Positions 1 through 8,707 of a stretch of 64,000 nt of DNA are shown piece by piece. The notes under the pieces are model-generated. The model was not told the DNA's origin. It did no database searches and saw nothing but the letters and a program-made list of their open reading frames with translations. The stretch's first letter is position 1. Every line of letters starts with the position of its first letter. This DNA comes from Phormidium tenue FACHB-1050. GTDB lineage: Bacteria; Cyanobacteriota; Cyanobacteriia; Pseudanabaenales; Pseudanabaenaceae. The position numbers and the translations under genes are program-made. The stretch covers positions 1 to 64,000 of the forward strand of contig NZ_JACJQY010000016.1 of the NCBI RefSeq assembly GCF_014696925.1, read 5' to 3'.

Positions 1-1032
1 ATTGAGAAGGTGATCAATGCGTTGACTTCTAAGCATTTCAGCCGCGCTCATTTTTTGAGTAGTTTGGATCGGTTTTATGGGGCGATCGAGGAGACGGCGG
101 CAACGATTGATGATTTTTCGCAAAAGCAGAATTTTTTGAATACGGTCTATGAGAAGTTCTTTCAGGGCTTTTCGACGAAGGTGGCGGATACGCATGGGAT
201 TGTGTATACACCGCAGCCGATTGTAAATTTCATGGTGAAGAGTGTGGAGGAGATTTTGCAACGGGAGTTTGGGAAGTCTCTGGTGGATAAGGGTGTGCAT
301 ATTCTCGATCCGTTTGTGGGTACGGGAAATTTCATCATGCGGGTGATGCGTGAGATTGCGGAAATCCAGAAGTCGGCTTTGCCTCACAAGTATGAGCATG
401 AGTTGCATTGCAATGAGGTGATGTTGTTGCCCTATTACATTGCGTCGATGAATATTGAGCATGAGTATTTTGAACAGACTGGGAAGTATGAGGCGTTTGA
501 GGGGATTTGTTTAGTTGATACGTTTGAACTTGCTGAAGCAAAGCAACTAAGTTTGGCGCTTTTCTCTACAGAAAATACGAAGCGTGTTGAGAGACAAAAG
601 CAATCACCGATTTTTGTGATTATTGGGAATCCTCCCTACAATGCCTATCAATCAGAAGATTTGAATAATCGCAATCGCAAATATCCGACAATGGATAAGC
701 GCGTGAGTGAGACTTACAGCAAGGATTCTAAAGCAACAAACAAAAATGCTCTTTCTGATCCTTACGTTAAAGCAATTCGATGGGCTTCTGATAGGATAGG
801 AGATAAAGAAGGCATAGTTGCTTTTGTGACCAACAATAGCTTAATCAATGATCTTGCTTTTGATGGAGTTAGAAAAAATCTAGAAAATGATTTCGATCAG
901 GTCTACATTTTTGATCTAGGAGGCAATGTAAGAAAAAACCCAAAATTATCTGGGACAAAGAATAATGTGTTTGGTATTCAGGTTGGTGTCAGTGTCAATA
1001 TTTTTGTTAAACATCGTAAGGAGAATAATTAG
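1..1032 (+). CDS. Type ISP-like restriction-modification enzyme, methyltransferase part (5' end outside window, 3' end split off)
   Basis: The reading frame is open to the window edge, so the start lies upstream; the GTG at 10 is only the first possible start inside the window. The visible part is an N6-adenine DNA methyltransferase domain: a TPQPIVNFMV entry region, SAM-binding motif I (DPFVGTGNF, about residue 100 from base 10) and catalytic motif IV (GNPPYN, about residue 206). In type ISP (LlaGI-like) enzymes this domain follows an N-terminal nuclease/helicase and precedes a target-recognition domain. Here the frame stops after FVKHRKENN. The missing C-terminal region is encoded at 1639-2973, beyond a toxin-antitoxin pair. 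The methyltransferase motifs look intact. Whether the split enzyme still works cannot be told from sequence. Confidence 0.85.
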   Translation: MEKVINALTSKHFSRAHFLSSLDRFYGAIEETAATIDDFSQKQNFLNTVYEKFFQGFSTKVADTHGIVYTPQPIVNFMVKSVEEILQREFGKSLVDKGVHILDPFVGTGNFIMRVMREIAEIQKSALPHKYEHELHCNEVMLLPYYIASMNIEHEYFEQTGKYEAFEGICLVDTFELAEAKQLSLALFSTENTKRVERQKQSPIFVIIGNPPYNAYQSEDLNNRNRKYPTMDKRVSETYSKDSKATNKNALSDPYVKAIRWASDRIGDKEGIVAFVTNNSLINDLAFDGVRKNLENDFDQVYIFDLGGNVRKNPKLSGTKNNVFGIQVGVSVNIFVKHRKENN

Positions 1033-1034
1033 CA

Positions 1035-1262
1035 ATGAGATTTACAAGAATTACGGTCAATCCCAAGAAAATGGGTGGTGTACCTTGTATTCGAGAGCTT
1101 CGCATTCCAGTTGCTACTGTGGTTGGGATGTTTGCTGAAGGTATGCGGGATAACGAAATTTTAGAGGCATTACCTGATTTACAAACTGATGACATCCGTG
1201 AGGCTCTGCACTATGCTGCTCAAGCTATGCGTGAAAGAGAATTACCTTTATTAAGTGCATGA
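1035..1262 (+). CDS. DUF433-family antitoxin
   Basis: This 75-residue protein has the DUF433 pattern: an N-terminal strand (RITVNPKKMGGVPCIRELRIPV) followed by a helix-turn-helix-like segment (EILEALPDLQTDDIREAL). DUF433 proteins are commonly antitoxins paired with DUF5615 PIN-like toxins, which is the arrangement here: the toxin starts four bases before this gene's stop (ATGA overlap). The ATG lies two bases after the stop of the methyltransferase part, with a GGAG ribosome site inside the upstream gene's last codons. The pair is therefore placed for translational coupling to the restriction gene. Autoregulation is usual in the family but no operator is identified here. Confidence 0.88.
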   Translation: MRFTRITVNPKKMGGVPCIRELRIPVATVVGMFAEGMRDNEILEALPDLQTDDIREALHYAAQAMRERELPLLSA

Positions 1263-1633
1263 AATTTCTAATCGACAACCCTTTATCCCCAGCGATCGCA
1301 TTTGGCTTGAGGCAGGCTGGTTTTGATGCTAGTCATGTCCGAGACTATGGTATGCAAGCATCTGAAGACATCGAGATTTTTGAATATGCAGCTAGAGAAG
1401 GACGCACGGTTATTTCCGCAGATACCGATTTTGGTACTTTGCTGGCTTTGAAGCAGGAATCTAAACCCTCAGTTATCTTGTTTCGCCGCAATAGCGATCG
1501 CCGACCTGAAACACAATTACAAATCTTGTTGGCAAATCTTCCTAGCCTTGAAGAAAGTATTGATGCAGGTAGCATTATCATTTTTGATCGCGATCGCATC
1601 CGTATTCGCTCTTTACCAATTAATGGAGATTAA
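1259..1633 (+). CDS. DUF5615 PIN-like toxin
   Basis: This 124-residue protein matches the DUF5615 PIN-like family: N-terminal KFLIDNPLSP with the first conserved Asp, then SADTDFG carrying the later conserved acidic residues, and VILFRR before the C-terminal helices. PIN-fold toxins are usually metal-dependent ribonucleases neutralised by the cognate antitoxin. It overlaps the DUF433 gene by four bases, so translation is coupled. It ends five bases before the start of the C-terminal restriction fragment, which makes a compact four-gene string. HIP1 sites lie in this gene (1290s and 1490s), so base signature does not mark it as a very recent import. The family call is firm; RNase activity is inferred from the family. 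Confidence 0.88.
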   Translation: MKFLIDNPLSPAIAFGLRQAGFDASHVRDYGMQASEDIEIFEYAAREGRTVISADTDFGTLLALKQESKPSVILFRRNSDRRPETQLQILLANLPSLEESIDAGSIIIFDRDRIRIRSLPINGD

Positions 1634-1638
1634 GATTA

Positions 1639-2973
1639 ATGGGAAAGGCAAAGATTTATTATGCAAGAGTTGATGAGTTCTGGACAAAAGAACAAAAACT
1701 ACAACATTTAGAGTCGATTGATAGTTTCAAACATATTAAATGGGAATCTATTGAGCCTGACGCAAAGTATAACTGGCTTTTGGAAGGTTTACATTCTGAG
1801 TATGAAGATTTTATTCCGCTTGGAACAAAAGAAGCAAAATCGACTGATGGGATAGCGGCTTATGCAATTTTTAAGCTTTATAGTCGAGGGGCTGAAACTG
1901 CTAGAGATGAATGGGCTTACAATTTCAACATTCAAGAACTATCCAAAAACATACAGTCATTTATAAATTTCTATAACGAACAGGTTTACAAATGGGAAAA
2001 TGAAAGAAAAGAAGGTGATAGCGTTGATTCTTTTGTTTCATACGACGAAACAAAAATTAAATGGAGTAGCCGATTAAAAGAATGTTTAGAATCTGGAGTA
2101 AAAGTAGATTTCAGCACAGGAAAAATTAGACAATCTATTTATCGTCCATTTACTCGCCAGAATTTATATTTTGACAATGTTTTAACTCATAGAAGAGGTC
2201 AATTCCACTTAATATTTCCAAACAAAAAGAGCGAAGAAGAAAATCAAGTTGTTTGTATCGTTACTGAAGCTCAAGTTCCATTTTCTGCTCAAATAGCAAA
2301 TTGTATTCCTTGTCTTCATTATGGTGGTAGGCAAACTCAATGTTTTTCTTTTTATACTTATAGCGAAGATGGAACTAATCGCCAAGAAAACGTTACTGAT
2401 TGGGCGTTAGAACAATTCCAAACCCATTATCAAGATCCCAAAATTACAAAATGGGACATCTTCCATTACACCTACGCCCTACTTCATCATCCCCACTATC
2501 GCCAACGCTACGCCGCCAACCTCAAACGCGAACTACCACGCATCCCCTTCACACCAGAGTTTCATCCTTTTGCCACAGCAGGAAAACGCCTCACCGAAAT
2601 CCATATCAACTACGAACAACAACCCGAATATCGCCTCAAACATATTGAAAACAAAGACCTCCCAATTGATTGGCGAGTCGAAAAAATGCGCCTCAGCAAA
2701 GACAAAACCCAAATCAAATATAACGACTTCCTAACGCTTATAGGTATTCCCCCAGAAACCTTTGAATACAAACTAGGCAACCGTTCCGCTCTAGACTGGA
2801 TCATCGATCAATACCAAGTCAGCACCGACAAACGAAGCGGTATCACCAACGATCCTAATCGCCTTGATGACGAGGAATACATCGTGAGATTGATTAAGCA
2901 AGTCATCACCGTTAGTTTGGAAACCGTTAAAATTGTCAAAGGACTACCAGATTTAGGATTACCAAACGATTAG
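1639..2973 (+). CDS. Type ISP-like restriction-modification enzyme, C-terminal specificity part (split gene)
   Basis: This 444-residue product begins MGKAKIYYARVDEFW and continues with SIYRPFTRQNLYFD, FHYTYALLHHPHYRQRY and DWIIDQYQ. This is the region that normally follows the methyltransferase domain in type ISP enzymes and recognises the target. It is the direct continuation of the product ending at 1032. A GGAGATT ribosome site about ten bases before the ATG suggests separate translation rather than simple decay. No helicase or methyltransferase motif is present, so alone it cannot be a complete enzyme. It may work in trans with the upstream half as a two-subunit enzyme, or be a remnant. 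The frame is open with no internal stop, which favours selection or a recent split. Confidence 0.85.
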   Translation: MGKAKIYYARVDEFWTKEQKLQHLESIDSFKHIKWESIEPDAKYNWLLEGLHSEYEDFIPLGTKEAKSTDGIAAYAIFKLYSRGAETARDEWAYNFNIQELSKNIQSFINFYNEQVYKWENERKEGDSVDSFVSYDETKIKWSSRLKECLESGVKVDFSTGKIRQSIYRPFTRQNLYFDNVLTHRRGQFHLIFPNKKSEEENQVVCIVTEAQVPFSAQIANCIPCLHYGGRQTQCFSFYTYSEDGTNRQENVTDWALEQFQTHYQDPKITKWDIFHYTYALLHHPHYRQRYAANLKRELPRIPFTPEFHPFATAGKRLTEIHINYEQQPEYRLKHIENKDLPIDWRVEKMRLSKDKTQIKYNDFLTLIGIPPETFEYKLGNRSALDWIIDQYQVSTDKRSGITNDPNRLDDEEYIVRLIKQVITVSLETVKIVKGLPDLGLPND

Positions 2974-3067
2974 GGATGATAAATATGCGACATCTACAGA
3001 CCGATAAAATTACGAACGCATGGCGCGACAGAGATATATAAATTTTTAAATTTTGGAGCAATTAAAA

Positions 3068-3598
3068 ATGAGTATTCAATTTCGACACATTACGCTGATG
3101 AACAATGAGAAGCCCATGACCTTTGAAGAAGCGATCGCCTATACAGAGAAACTTCTATCGCGCACCGATCTTGATGAGGCTCAACTGCAATCCGAAATTA
3201 CCAACCTTGTCAAAACTTCCAATGGAGCCAGAGGCTTTTTCGTGTGCTTTTTGACAGGAGAATGGGAACTCTCCGACAATCCTAGCCCTGCGATCGTTCA
3301 AGCTTTACAAGCTGAACCTAATGCGATCGCGGAATTGCTAGTGAAAAATCTCGCTATGTCCACCGCTATGGCGATCGCCCATCGGCGCAATGGCAATGAG
3401 GAACAAGCACAAGGTTCCGATCGCGTGGCAAAACGCACGGCTCGGCTAATTGAGCAAGTCGATCTACTTGAAGTTCGTACCATTGCTAACCAAATGCAGG
3501 ATTCAGCCACTACGAATAGTGGCGAGTATGCAGCGTTTCTTGAAAAATGGGGCTATGACGCTGAGCAGAAACAGGCGATCGCTAATGTTTTAAGTTAA
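3068..3598 (+). CDS. Conserved hypothetical protein
   Basis: I do not recognise the family. The ATG at 3068 is preferred over the in-frame TTG at 3053 because TGGAG lies about eight bases before it. The product is about 176 residues, soluble and mostly helical by composition. It has an N-terminal segment MTFEEAIAYTEKLL, a GARGFFVCFLTGEWEL core, an Ala-rich helix AIAELLVKNLAMSTAMAI and a C-terminal EYAAFLEKWGYDAEQKQAI. There is no signal peptide, membrane segment or catalytic motif. Four HIP1-type octamers lie in the gene, so it looks native to the genome. It stands alone downstream of the restriction fragment, about 95 bases after its stop. Confidence 0.7.
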   Translation: MSIQFRHITLMNNEKPMTFEEAIAYTEKLLSRTDLDEAQLQSEITNLVKTSNGARGFFVCFLTGEWELSDNPSPAIVQALQAEPNAIAELLVKNLAMSTAMAIAHRRNGNEEQAQGSDRVAKRTARLIEQVDLLEVRTIANQMQDSATTNSGEYAAFLEKWGYDAEQKQAIANVLS

Positions 3599-3600
3599 CT

Positions 3601-3853
3601 AAGAGATCCCCCTCAATCCCCCTTGTAAAGGGGGAAGAAGAAAATTATCCCCCCTACGGTGTACACACAAGTCTCTCTGTCTACGTTTTGATTTATCTAA
3701 GCCCCCTAAATCCCCCAATTCTGGGGGACTTTGAAAGAATTTTATTTTCTTGTTCCCCCAGAATTGGGGGCTAGGGGGCGATTAATTGTTGACTTGACTG
3801 GGTTTTATGACTTGTGTGTACACGGTAGCCTTTACAAGGGGGGATCTCCTTTA
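3601..3853 (+). repeat. Nested palindromic repeat element
   Basis: The gap between 3599 and 3916 is almost entirely repeat. An outer unit begins AGATCCCCCTCAATCCCCC and closes with the inverse near GGGGGGATCTCC at 3836-3848. Inside it sits a second unit bounded by perfect 15-base inverted ends, GTGTACACACAAGTC at 3659-3673 and its complement at 3809-3823. The inner unit itself contains a C-rich palindrome (CCCCCAATTCTGGGGG type, about 3700-3778). This looks like one miniature element inserted in another. The outer family recurs at 36048-36123. No coding sequence is visible. Confidence 0.75.
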
Positions 3854-3916
3854 CCCATAGACAATAATTTATAAATGGTTTTTCAAATACCTCAAAATTA
3901 TCAATAGCTTATAATT

Positions 3917-4840
3917 ATGATTTATCGAGTATTTCAATTTATGCGATCGCTAAGAAATTGGGTAATTATTTCCCTAATCACCATATTTACCATAGCTTGC
4001 AATCCCGCTATCCCTTCCCAATCTACGACTCCAACAACACCCGCACAATCCCCAACCGCAGAGGTTAAACCCGTTGGTGCTTCTAAAGTGGTTGCTTTAA
4101 CTTCGCTTTCCGCCGATATTGTGCATCGCTTAGACAAAACGAAACTAGTCGGTATTCCTGGAAGTCGCTTGTTGAGAGAGAATGCTGAAATCTCCAAAAT
4201 CACCCAAGTTAGCGAAGGACAAACCCCTCCAAATTTAGAGAAAATCATCGCTCTCAAGCCTGACTTAGTAATTGGCGCAACAGGGTTTCATGATCAGGTT
4301 CTTGCTAAATTGAAGGAGCTAGGGATCAAGACCATGACCTCTAGCATCACTAGTTGGCAGTCATTAGAAGAATTAACCAAGGCGATCGCCACCGAAATTC
4401 AAGCCGATCCCACAGCCCTAATTCAGTCCTATCAATCACTAATTTCTGCAAAGGCGACTACTCCCAAATCAACCCTCGTTCTCGTCAGTTCGCAACCCAT
4501 TCTCGCACCCAATAAAAATAGTTGGGCAGGGGATTTACTAACCCAGTTCCAAATTAATAACGCGGCTGCCGAGTTACAAGGTCAAAGCCCTGTGCGTGGC
4601 TACATCACACTTTCGGCGGAGAAAGTTTTAGAAGCAAATCCTCAGGTTCTTATTCTCGTTGATGTGGGTGATGGCACAATTAATAAATTAAAGGAAACTC
4701 CCTTTTGGAATAAGCTTGATGCTGTGACCAGCGATAGCGTTTACACCTTCGACTACTTTGGACTAGTCAATCCTGGAAGTATTGACGCAATTTCTGAGGC
4801 TTGCAATAAGTTACAGGAGATCGTTAAAGGTAAGGCATAA
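3917..4840 (+). CDS. Periplasmic metal-complex/cobalamin-type substrate-binding lipoprotein
   Basis: This 307-residue protein resembles the helical-backbone (Peripla_BP_2) binding proteins used for siderophores, haem or cobalamin: VVALTSLSADIVHRL, then LEKIIALKPDLVIG, a long spanning helix, and a second lobe ending VYTFDYFGLVNPGSIDAI. The N terminus carries a lipoprotein signal with lipobox TIAC followed by a Ser/Thr/Pro-rich linker. The ATG at 3941 would give a more standard signal (MRSLRNW...TIAC) than the ATG at 3917; neither has a clear ribosome site. It precedes a TonB-dependent receptor and exbB/exbD/tonB genes, so it should take ligand from that receptor. The matching ABC permease and ATPase are absent from the window. 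The ligand is unknown. Confidence 0.82.
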   Translation: MIYRVFQFMRSLRNWVIISLITIFTIACNPAIPSQSTTPTTPAQSPTAEVKPVGASKVVALTSLSADIVHRLDKTKLVGIPGSRLLRENAEISKITQVSEGQTPPNLEKIIALKPDLVIGATGFHDQVLAKLKELGIKTMTSSITSWQSLEELTKAIATEIQADPTALIQSYQSLISAKATTPKSTLVLVSSQPILAPNKNSWAGDLLTQFQINNAAAELQGQSPVRGYITLSAEKVLEANPQVLILVDVGDGTINKLKETPFWNKLDAVTSDSVYTFDYFGLVNPGSIDAISEACNKLQEIVKGKA

Positions 4841-4868
4841 GTCTTAGAGCTAGACGCAAATAAGTACC

Positions 4869-4938
4869 TATGCGAAATATTACTAAAGCCCGTAAAGTTA
4901 CGCCCTATAGAGTGCAACTTTACGGGCTTTGCTTTGAA
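4869..4938 (+). repeat. Palindromic repeat, CCCGTAAAGTT family; possible terminator
   Basis: AAGCCCGTAAAGTTACGCCC is followed after a short loop by its near-complement GCAACTTTACGGGCTTTG, giving a strong hairpin downstream of the binding-protein gene. Related hairpins occur at 25801-25847 and 43907-43959. Its position between two genes on the same strand could attenuate read-through into the receptor gene. Confidence 0.65.
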
Positions 4939-5077
4939 ATTAATTCTTAGATCCTTATGTTTATTTGACACTCTGTCTTTTGACATTGGCTATGAAAAAG
5001 TCAAACAATATGCCTTTTACACTGCTGTCTAGTATTTCTAAGCCTAACGGCTAAACTTGTGAGGAGTTGAGATTAAT

Positions 5078-7210
5078 ATGAAGTCTGTAAGGTTACTACT
5101 TTTAGCACCTTGTTTCGCGATGCCCGTTTTTAGCTTTGTAGAAATTGCAAAGGCAAATCCAATTACAGAAAGTGGTGATTCTCATAAGATCTTGACCGTT
5201 GACGAATTGCGATCGCAAAGTTCCCGTAGTAGTTCAGATTTGTTGCCAGAAATAAGTAGAGAATATTCTCAGGATCAAAAGAATCAAAATGGACAAGCGA
5301 TCGCTCAATCTCAAGAGCAATCTGACTTAAATGATGATCAAGAGGAAGAGGAGATAACGGTCACAGGGAAGTCTCCCAGCTTTGCTCCTTCATCTGCACC
5401 CACTTACATCGTACCCAAGTCAGAAATTGAGAAGCAAAATCCCAGCACCGCCTCTGAATTGTTACGGAGTTTGCCAGGATTTGCGATCAATGACTACGGC
5501 TTTGGGGCAGATATTCATACTGGTACTTTTTTGCGTGGATTTTCCATTAACCAATCAACATTCCAAATTAATGGTCGCTCCTTTGGGAGTAACGTTAGCA
5601 CCTATCACGGTGCTACTGACCTCAATAGTATTCCCGTAGATGCGATCGAGCGTGTGGAATTAACAAGTGGAACTAGTGCCACACTTTATGGTTCTGAAGC
5701 CTTTGGTGGTGTGATTAATCTTATCACCAAAAAAGCGCCTCAACCACTCAAAGCTACTGCTGGGATTGAATTAGGTTCCTATGGTTATCAACGCTATCGT
5801 GTTGGATATGGAGGAACCTTGGATGGTGTTAATTTTCGTTTAGGTTATGAGCGCTTTTCAACAGATAATAATTATCCTGTACCTGTAGGAGCAGCTAACC
5901 GTAATCCTGTTGACGGTAAGCTCTTTAATGGAGATTCGCGGATTGACAATTTTTATGGAAATGTTGAAATCCCTCTAGATTTTCGCAATTCCTTGAGTGT
6001 TGATGCATATAAGACAGCAAGTCGGCGTGGGCTGCTTTACTTTGGGTTTCCGCTGCAACGCGATCGCCTCGATCATGATTTGTTGAATATTGGCGCAACC
6101 TTAACTAGTAAATTGAGTGAGGGCGATAATTCGATCTTAAAAACAACAATCGCTTTTAATCAAGATTTCTTTAATACCTATGGCCCAACAGGAGTAAGTG
6201 CTTTTCGTAGTGGTGCTTTAGACTCTCGCACTTTGAGTGGTCGCGTTGAACACCAGTGGCAACTAGCAACCAACAACAAGCTCACATGGGGATTTGATAT
6301 TAAGTCTGACTCTATTCGTGGTGATGTACTTAGCTCTCTTCCTGCACTGGTTAGATTCAATGGCACTGTTAATCGCGATCGCTCTCTAGTTGCCCTCTTT
6401 GCTTTAAATGCTTGGAAAATTACCAATGATTTTCAATTGGAACTAGGTTTGCGTCAGAATTTCACTAGTGATTATGGAAGTTATCTCAATCCTACGGTCG
6501 GCACAAGGTGGAATATTACGCCCGAACTGGCTTTCCGTAATAGTTTTGCCGTACTTCAGCGAAATCCTGGACTAGATCAGCTTTTTGTATTTGATACTGT
6601 GCATAATTGGCTGTCAAATCCCAATCTCGTACCTGAACGTGGTGTAGCCTATACTGCTGGCTTAGACTTGAGTGTGACTGATTCAGTGCTGGCTCAGTTA
6701 ACCTATTTCGGTAGCAATTTAAGCGATCGCCTTGGTATAGTCGCAGGACGTTGGGAAAATGTAGGACAAGTGAGTACCAATGGTATCGAGGCTGGACTGA
6801 AGTGGAAGCTCTCTCCAGAGTTTTCGACATTTATCAACTACACCTATACTGATGCCAAGATTAATAGTAGTAAAATCGCTTCTGAAGTGGGATTGCAACT
6901 GGCTACAGTTCCCTATTCTGTTGGCAAGCTGGGCGTTAGCTATGATTCTAATGGCTGGCAAGCAAATCTATTCTTTAACTATTCCAGTGGCTCGCGCCGC
7001 GCCGTTTTTGCCCAAGGGGTAGCAGGACAGTCAGCGACTGACTTTTCTCCTGCTTATCTCAGTCTAGATTTTAATGCAAGGGTTCCATTATATAAAAATG
7101 TATCCTTGACTTTAAATCTAGAAAACTTGACTGGTAATAGTTACGAAAAAACAAATCGCATCTATCAACCAGAGTTAACCTATCGAGTTGGTCTGCAAGC
7201 TAGTTTTTAG
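5078..7210 (+). CDS. TonB-dependent outer-membrane receptor
   Basis: This 710-residue protein has a signal peptide (residues 1-25, ending near AKA), a Gln/Ser/acidic linker and a TonB-box-like EEITVTG near residue 90. A plug domain (about 100-215) follows, with FLRGFSINQSTFQINGR and VELTSGTSATLYGSEAFGGVINLIT. The C-terminal 22-strand-type barrel ends in Phe (VGLQASF). It imports a scarce ligand such as a siderophore, haem or cobalamin across the outer membrane, powered by TonB-ExbB-ExbD. The upstream binding lipoprotein and the downstream exbB, exbD and tonB genes on the same strand support one uptake locus. No B12-riboswitch box or clear Fur operator was recognised upstream. A GAGGAG ribosome site lies upstream of the ATG. 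Confidence 0.92.
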   Translation: MKSVRLLLLAPCFAMPVFSFVEIAKANPITESGDSHKILTVDELRSQSSRSSSDLLPEISREYSQDQKNQNGQAIAQSQEQSDLNDDQEEEEITVTGKSPSFAPSSAPTYIVPKSEIEKQNPSTASELLRSLPGFAINDYGFGADIHTGTFLRGFSINQSTFQINGRSFGSNVSTYHGATDLNSIPVDAIERVELTSGTSATLYGSEAFGGVINLITKKAPQPLKATAGIELGSYGYQRYRVGYGGTLDGVNFRLGYERFSTDNNYPVPVGAANRNPVDGKLFNGDSRIDNFYGNVEIPLDFRNSLSVDAYKTASRRGLLYFGFPLQRDRLDHDLLNIGATLTSKLSEGDNSILKTTIAFNQDFFNTYGPTGVSAFRSGALDSRTLSGRVEHQWQLATNNKLTWGFDIKSDSIRGDVLSSLPALVRFNGTVNRDRSLVALFALNAWKITNDFQLELGLRQNFTSDYGSYLNPTVGTRWNITPELAFRNSFAVLQRNPGLDQLFVFDTVHNWLSNPNLVPERGVAYTAGLDLSVTDSVLAQLTYFGSNLSDRLGIVAGRWENVGQVSTNGIEAGLKWKLSPEFSTFINYTYTDAKINSSKIASEVGLQLATVPYSVGKLGVSYDSNGWQANLFFNYSSGSRRAVFAQGVAGQSATDFSPAYLSLDFNARVPLYKNVSLTLNLENLTGNSYEKTNRIYQPELTYRVGLQASF

Positions 7211-7224
7211 GTTTTCTAATTTCC

Positions 7225-7316
7225 TATAGTGTTTATCTGTGTGGTGAAGTATGGGTTTGTTTCCCCGCCTTCGGCGGGGAAACAAACCTTTGTACCTCGC
7301 TTGCTTGAAAAGCTGA
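7225..7316 (+). repeat. Palindromic repeat, GGTTTGTTTCCCCGCC family, copy 1
   Basis: The core is a perfect hairpin GGTTTGTTTCCCCGCC-TTC-GGCGGGGAAACAAACC. The flanks (TATAGTGTTTATC on the left, TGTACCTCGCTTGCTTGAAAAG on the right) match copies at 19437-19531 and, inverted, at 55628-55720. The remainder of this gap (7317-7600) holds a palindromic stretch around GGAGACCAAGCCCC/GGTCTCCAAATCC (7321-7380), an ACAGCTTATTGA...TCAATAAGCTGT hairpin (about 7451-7483) and an AATTCAGGAA...TTCCTGAATT hairpin just before exbB. Confidence 0.75.
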
Positions 7317-7600
7317 GATGGGGGCTTGGAGACCAAGCCCCTACTTTTACAAATATGTAGGGATTTGGTCTCCAAATCCTTTTTTAAGATGATATAGAAA
7401 CATGATGACAATCTTTGCTCTACGTAACATCACTCATTATAGAAAATATACAGCTTATTGATATATAATCTCAATAAGCTGTATGCTAATTCAGGAAGCA
7501 CAACTAAACTTTCCTGAATTAAAAACTAAACCCAGTAAGGGTTTCAACAACCTGTGTTTTGGCATTACTAGAGTTTATCTAATCCAACCTTACATTTGCT

Positions 7601-8257
7601 ATGTCTAAACTATTCGATACTCTTGTTGCAGGTGGGATTACGATTATCCCTCTCATGGTTTGTTCATTTTTAGTGATTGCCTTAGCAATTGAGCGCTCCA
7701 TTTTTTGGTCGCAGGACAGAAAAAACCAGAAGCGAGTCGTGAGAACAGCACTACAAATTTATCAAGAAGATCCTGCTCAATCTGAAGAGTTTCTGCAACA
7801 GCATGGAGACCTAGCGATCGCCCGCATTTATTTAGAAGCTCTATCGATACCTAACGCTACACCCAATGAATTTGCCCTTGCCCTTGACGCAAGGACACAA
7901 TCGGAATTACCTAATCTCAGGCGTTTCAATATTGTTTTTGAAGTCATTGTGGGGCTAGCTCCCTTACTAGGTTTACTTGGTACGGTAACTGGACTCATCA
8001 CCTCATTTGGTTCGCTCACTTTAGGTGACATCGGTGGCTCTAAGTCTCTCAATGTCACTGGTGGCATTAGTGAAGCGCTTATTTCTACTGCGGTAGGATT
8101 GATTGTGGCGGTAATGGCTTTGATTGCTGCAACTATTTTTCGATCTCTTTATGCTCAACAGATTGCTTATTTTGATGAATGCTGCACTCAATTGGAATTA
8201 CAACATTTGCGATCGCATCGTCAACAGGCTCATCAACAGGTAAATACCCATGTCTAG
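7601..8257 (+). CDS. exbB: ExbB/TolQ/MotA-family proton channel subunit
   Basis: This 218-residue inner-membrane protein has the ExbB arrangement: a first membrane helix at about residues 14-35, a cytoplasmic domain, then a conserved pair of helices (about 118-140 and 155-182). The pair carries LAPLLGLLGTVTGLI and GGISEALISTAVGLIVAV, the family signature. With ExbD it conducts protons and energises TonB. Its last eight bases overlap the exbD start and tonB follows, so the three form one operon. No strong ribosome site precedes the ATG. A TolQ role is possible in principle, but the TonB and receptor genes around it favour ExbB. Confidence 0.92.
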   Translation: MSKLFDTLVAGGITIIPLMVCSFLVIALAIERSIFWSQDRKNQKRVVRTALQIYQEDPAQSEEFLQQHGDLAIARIYLEALSIPNATPNEFALALDARTQSELPNLRRFNIVFEVIVGLAPLLGLLGTVTGLITSFGSLTLGDIGGSKSLNVTGGISEALISTAVGLIVAVMALIAATIFRSLYAQQIAYFDECCTQLELQHLRSHRQQAHQQVNTHV

Positions 8258-8678
8258 AAGACTACGCCGCCGCTATGAGGCTGAAATGGCAAATCAGCCT
8301 CTAGAAATCAAGAACCTTTTGCCGCTGATGGACGTAATTTTTGCACTGTTGACATTTTTTGTACTTTCTTCATTATTTCTCAATCGTACCGAAGGCTTAC
8401 CCGTAGACTTACCCAAAGCTCAGTCTGGCGCAATGCAAAAAACACCCGCTCGCGCTACGATCAGTGTCAATGAGAAGACAGAGGTATTTCTTAATAAACA
8501 AAAAATCGGAATTGCCGAAGTCAGCGATCGCGTCAAACAATTGCTAGAACCAAACCAAGATCTAATTGTCGTCCTCAATGCTGATCGCACTGTCCAGCAT
8601 GGCGATGTGGTTCAAATTATGGATCAACTGCGCCAAATTCCCCGCGTCAAAATGGCGATCGCTACAAAAAACAATTAA
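8250..8678 (+). CDS. exbD: ExbD/TolR-family transport protein
   Basis: This 142-residue protein has one N-terminal membrane helix containing the essential acidic residue (LMDVIFALLTFFVLSS, Asp about residue 28). A periplasmic domain follows (VDLPKAQSG..., VVLNADRTVQHGDVVQIMDQLRQ), typical of ExbD/TolR. In the ExbB-ExbD motor this Asp carries the proton and the periplasmic domain engages TonB. The basic N terminus (SRRLRRRYE) fits an inside-negative topology. It overlaps exbB by eight bases and is followed after 29 bases by tonB, indicating coordinated translation. Confidence 0.92.
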   Translation: MSRRLRRRYEAEMANQPLEIKNLLPLMDVIFALLTFFVLSSLFLNRTEGLPVDLPKAQSGAMQKTPARATISVNEKTEVFLNKQKIGIAEVSDRVKQLLEPNQDLIVVLNADRTVQHGDVVQIMDQLRQIPRVKMAIATKNN

Positions 8679-8707
8679 TGATTACAGACTAACTAGGAGA
8701 TCAATCT

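Noticed and set aside
2985-3041. 18-codon frame after the restriction fragment
   Set aside because: Too short, with no perfect ribosome site; nothing supports it beyond an ATG and a stop.
4841-5077. Cobalamin riboswitch before the TonB-dependent receptor
   Set aside because: No B12-box-like conserved sequence was found; the hairpin there belongs to a dispersed repeat family.
7317-7600. Fur-box before exbB
   Set aside because: Palindromes are present, but none resembles the GATAATGATAATCATTATC consensus.
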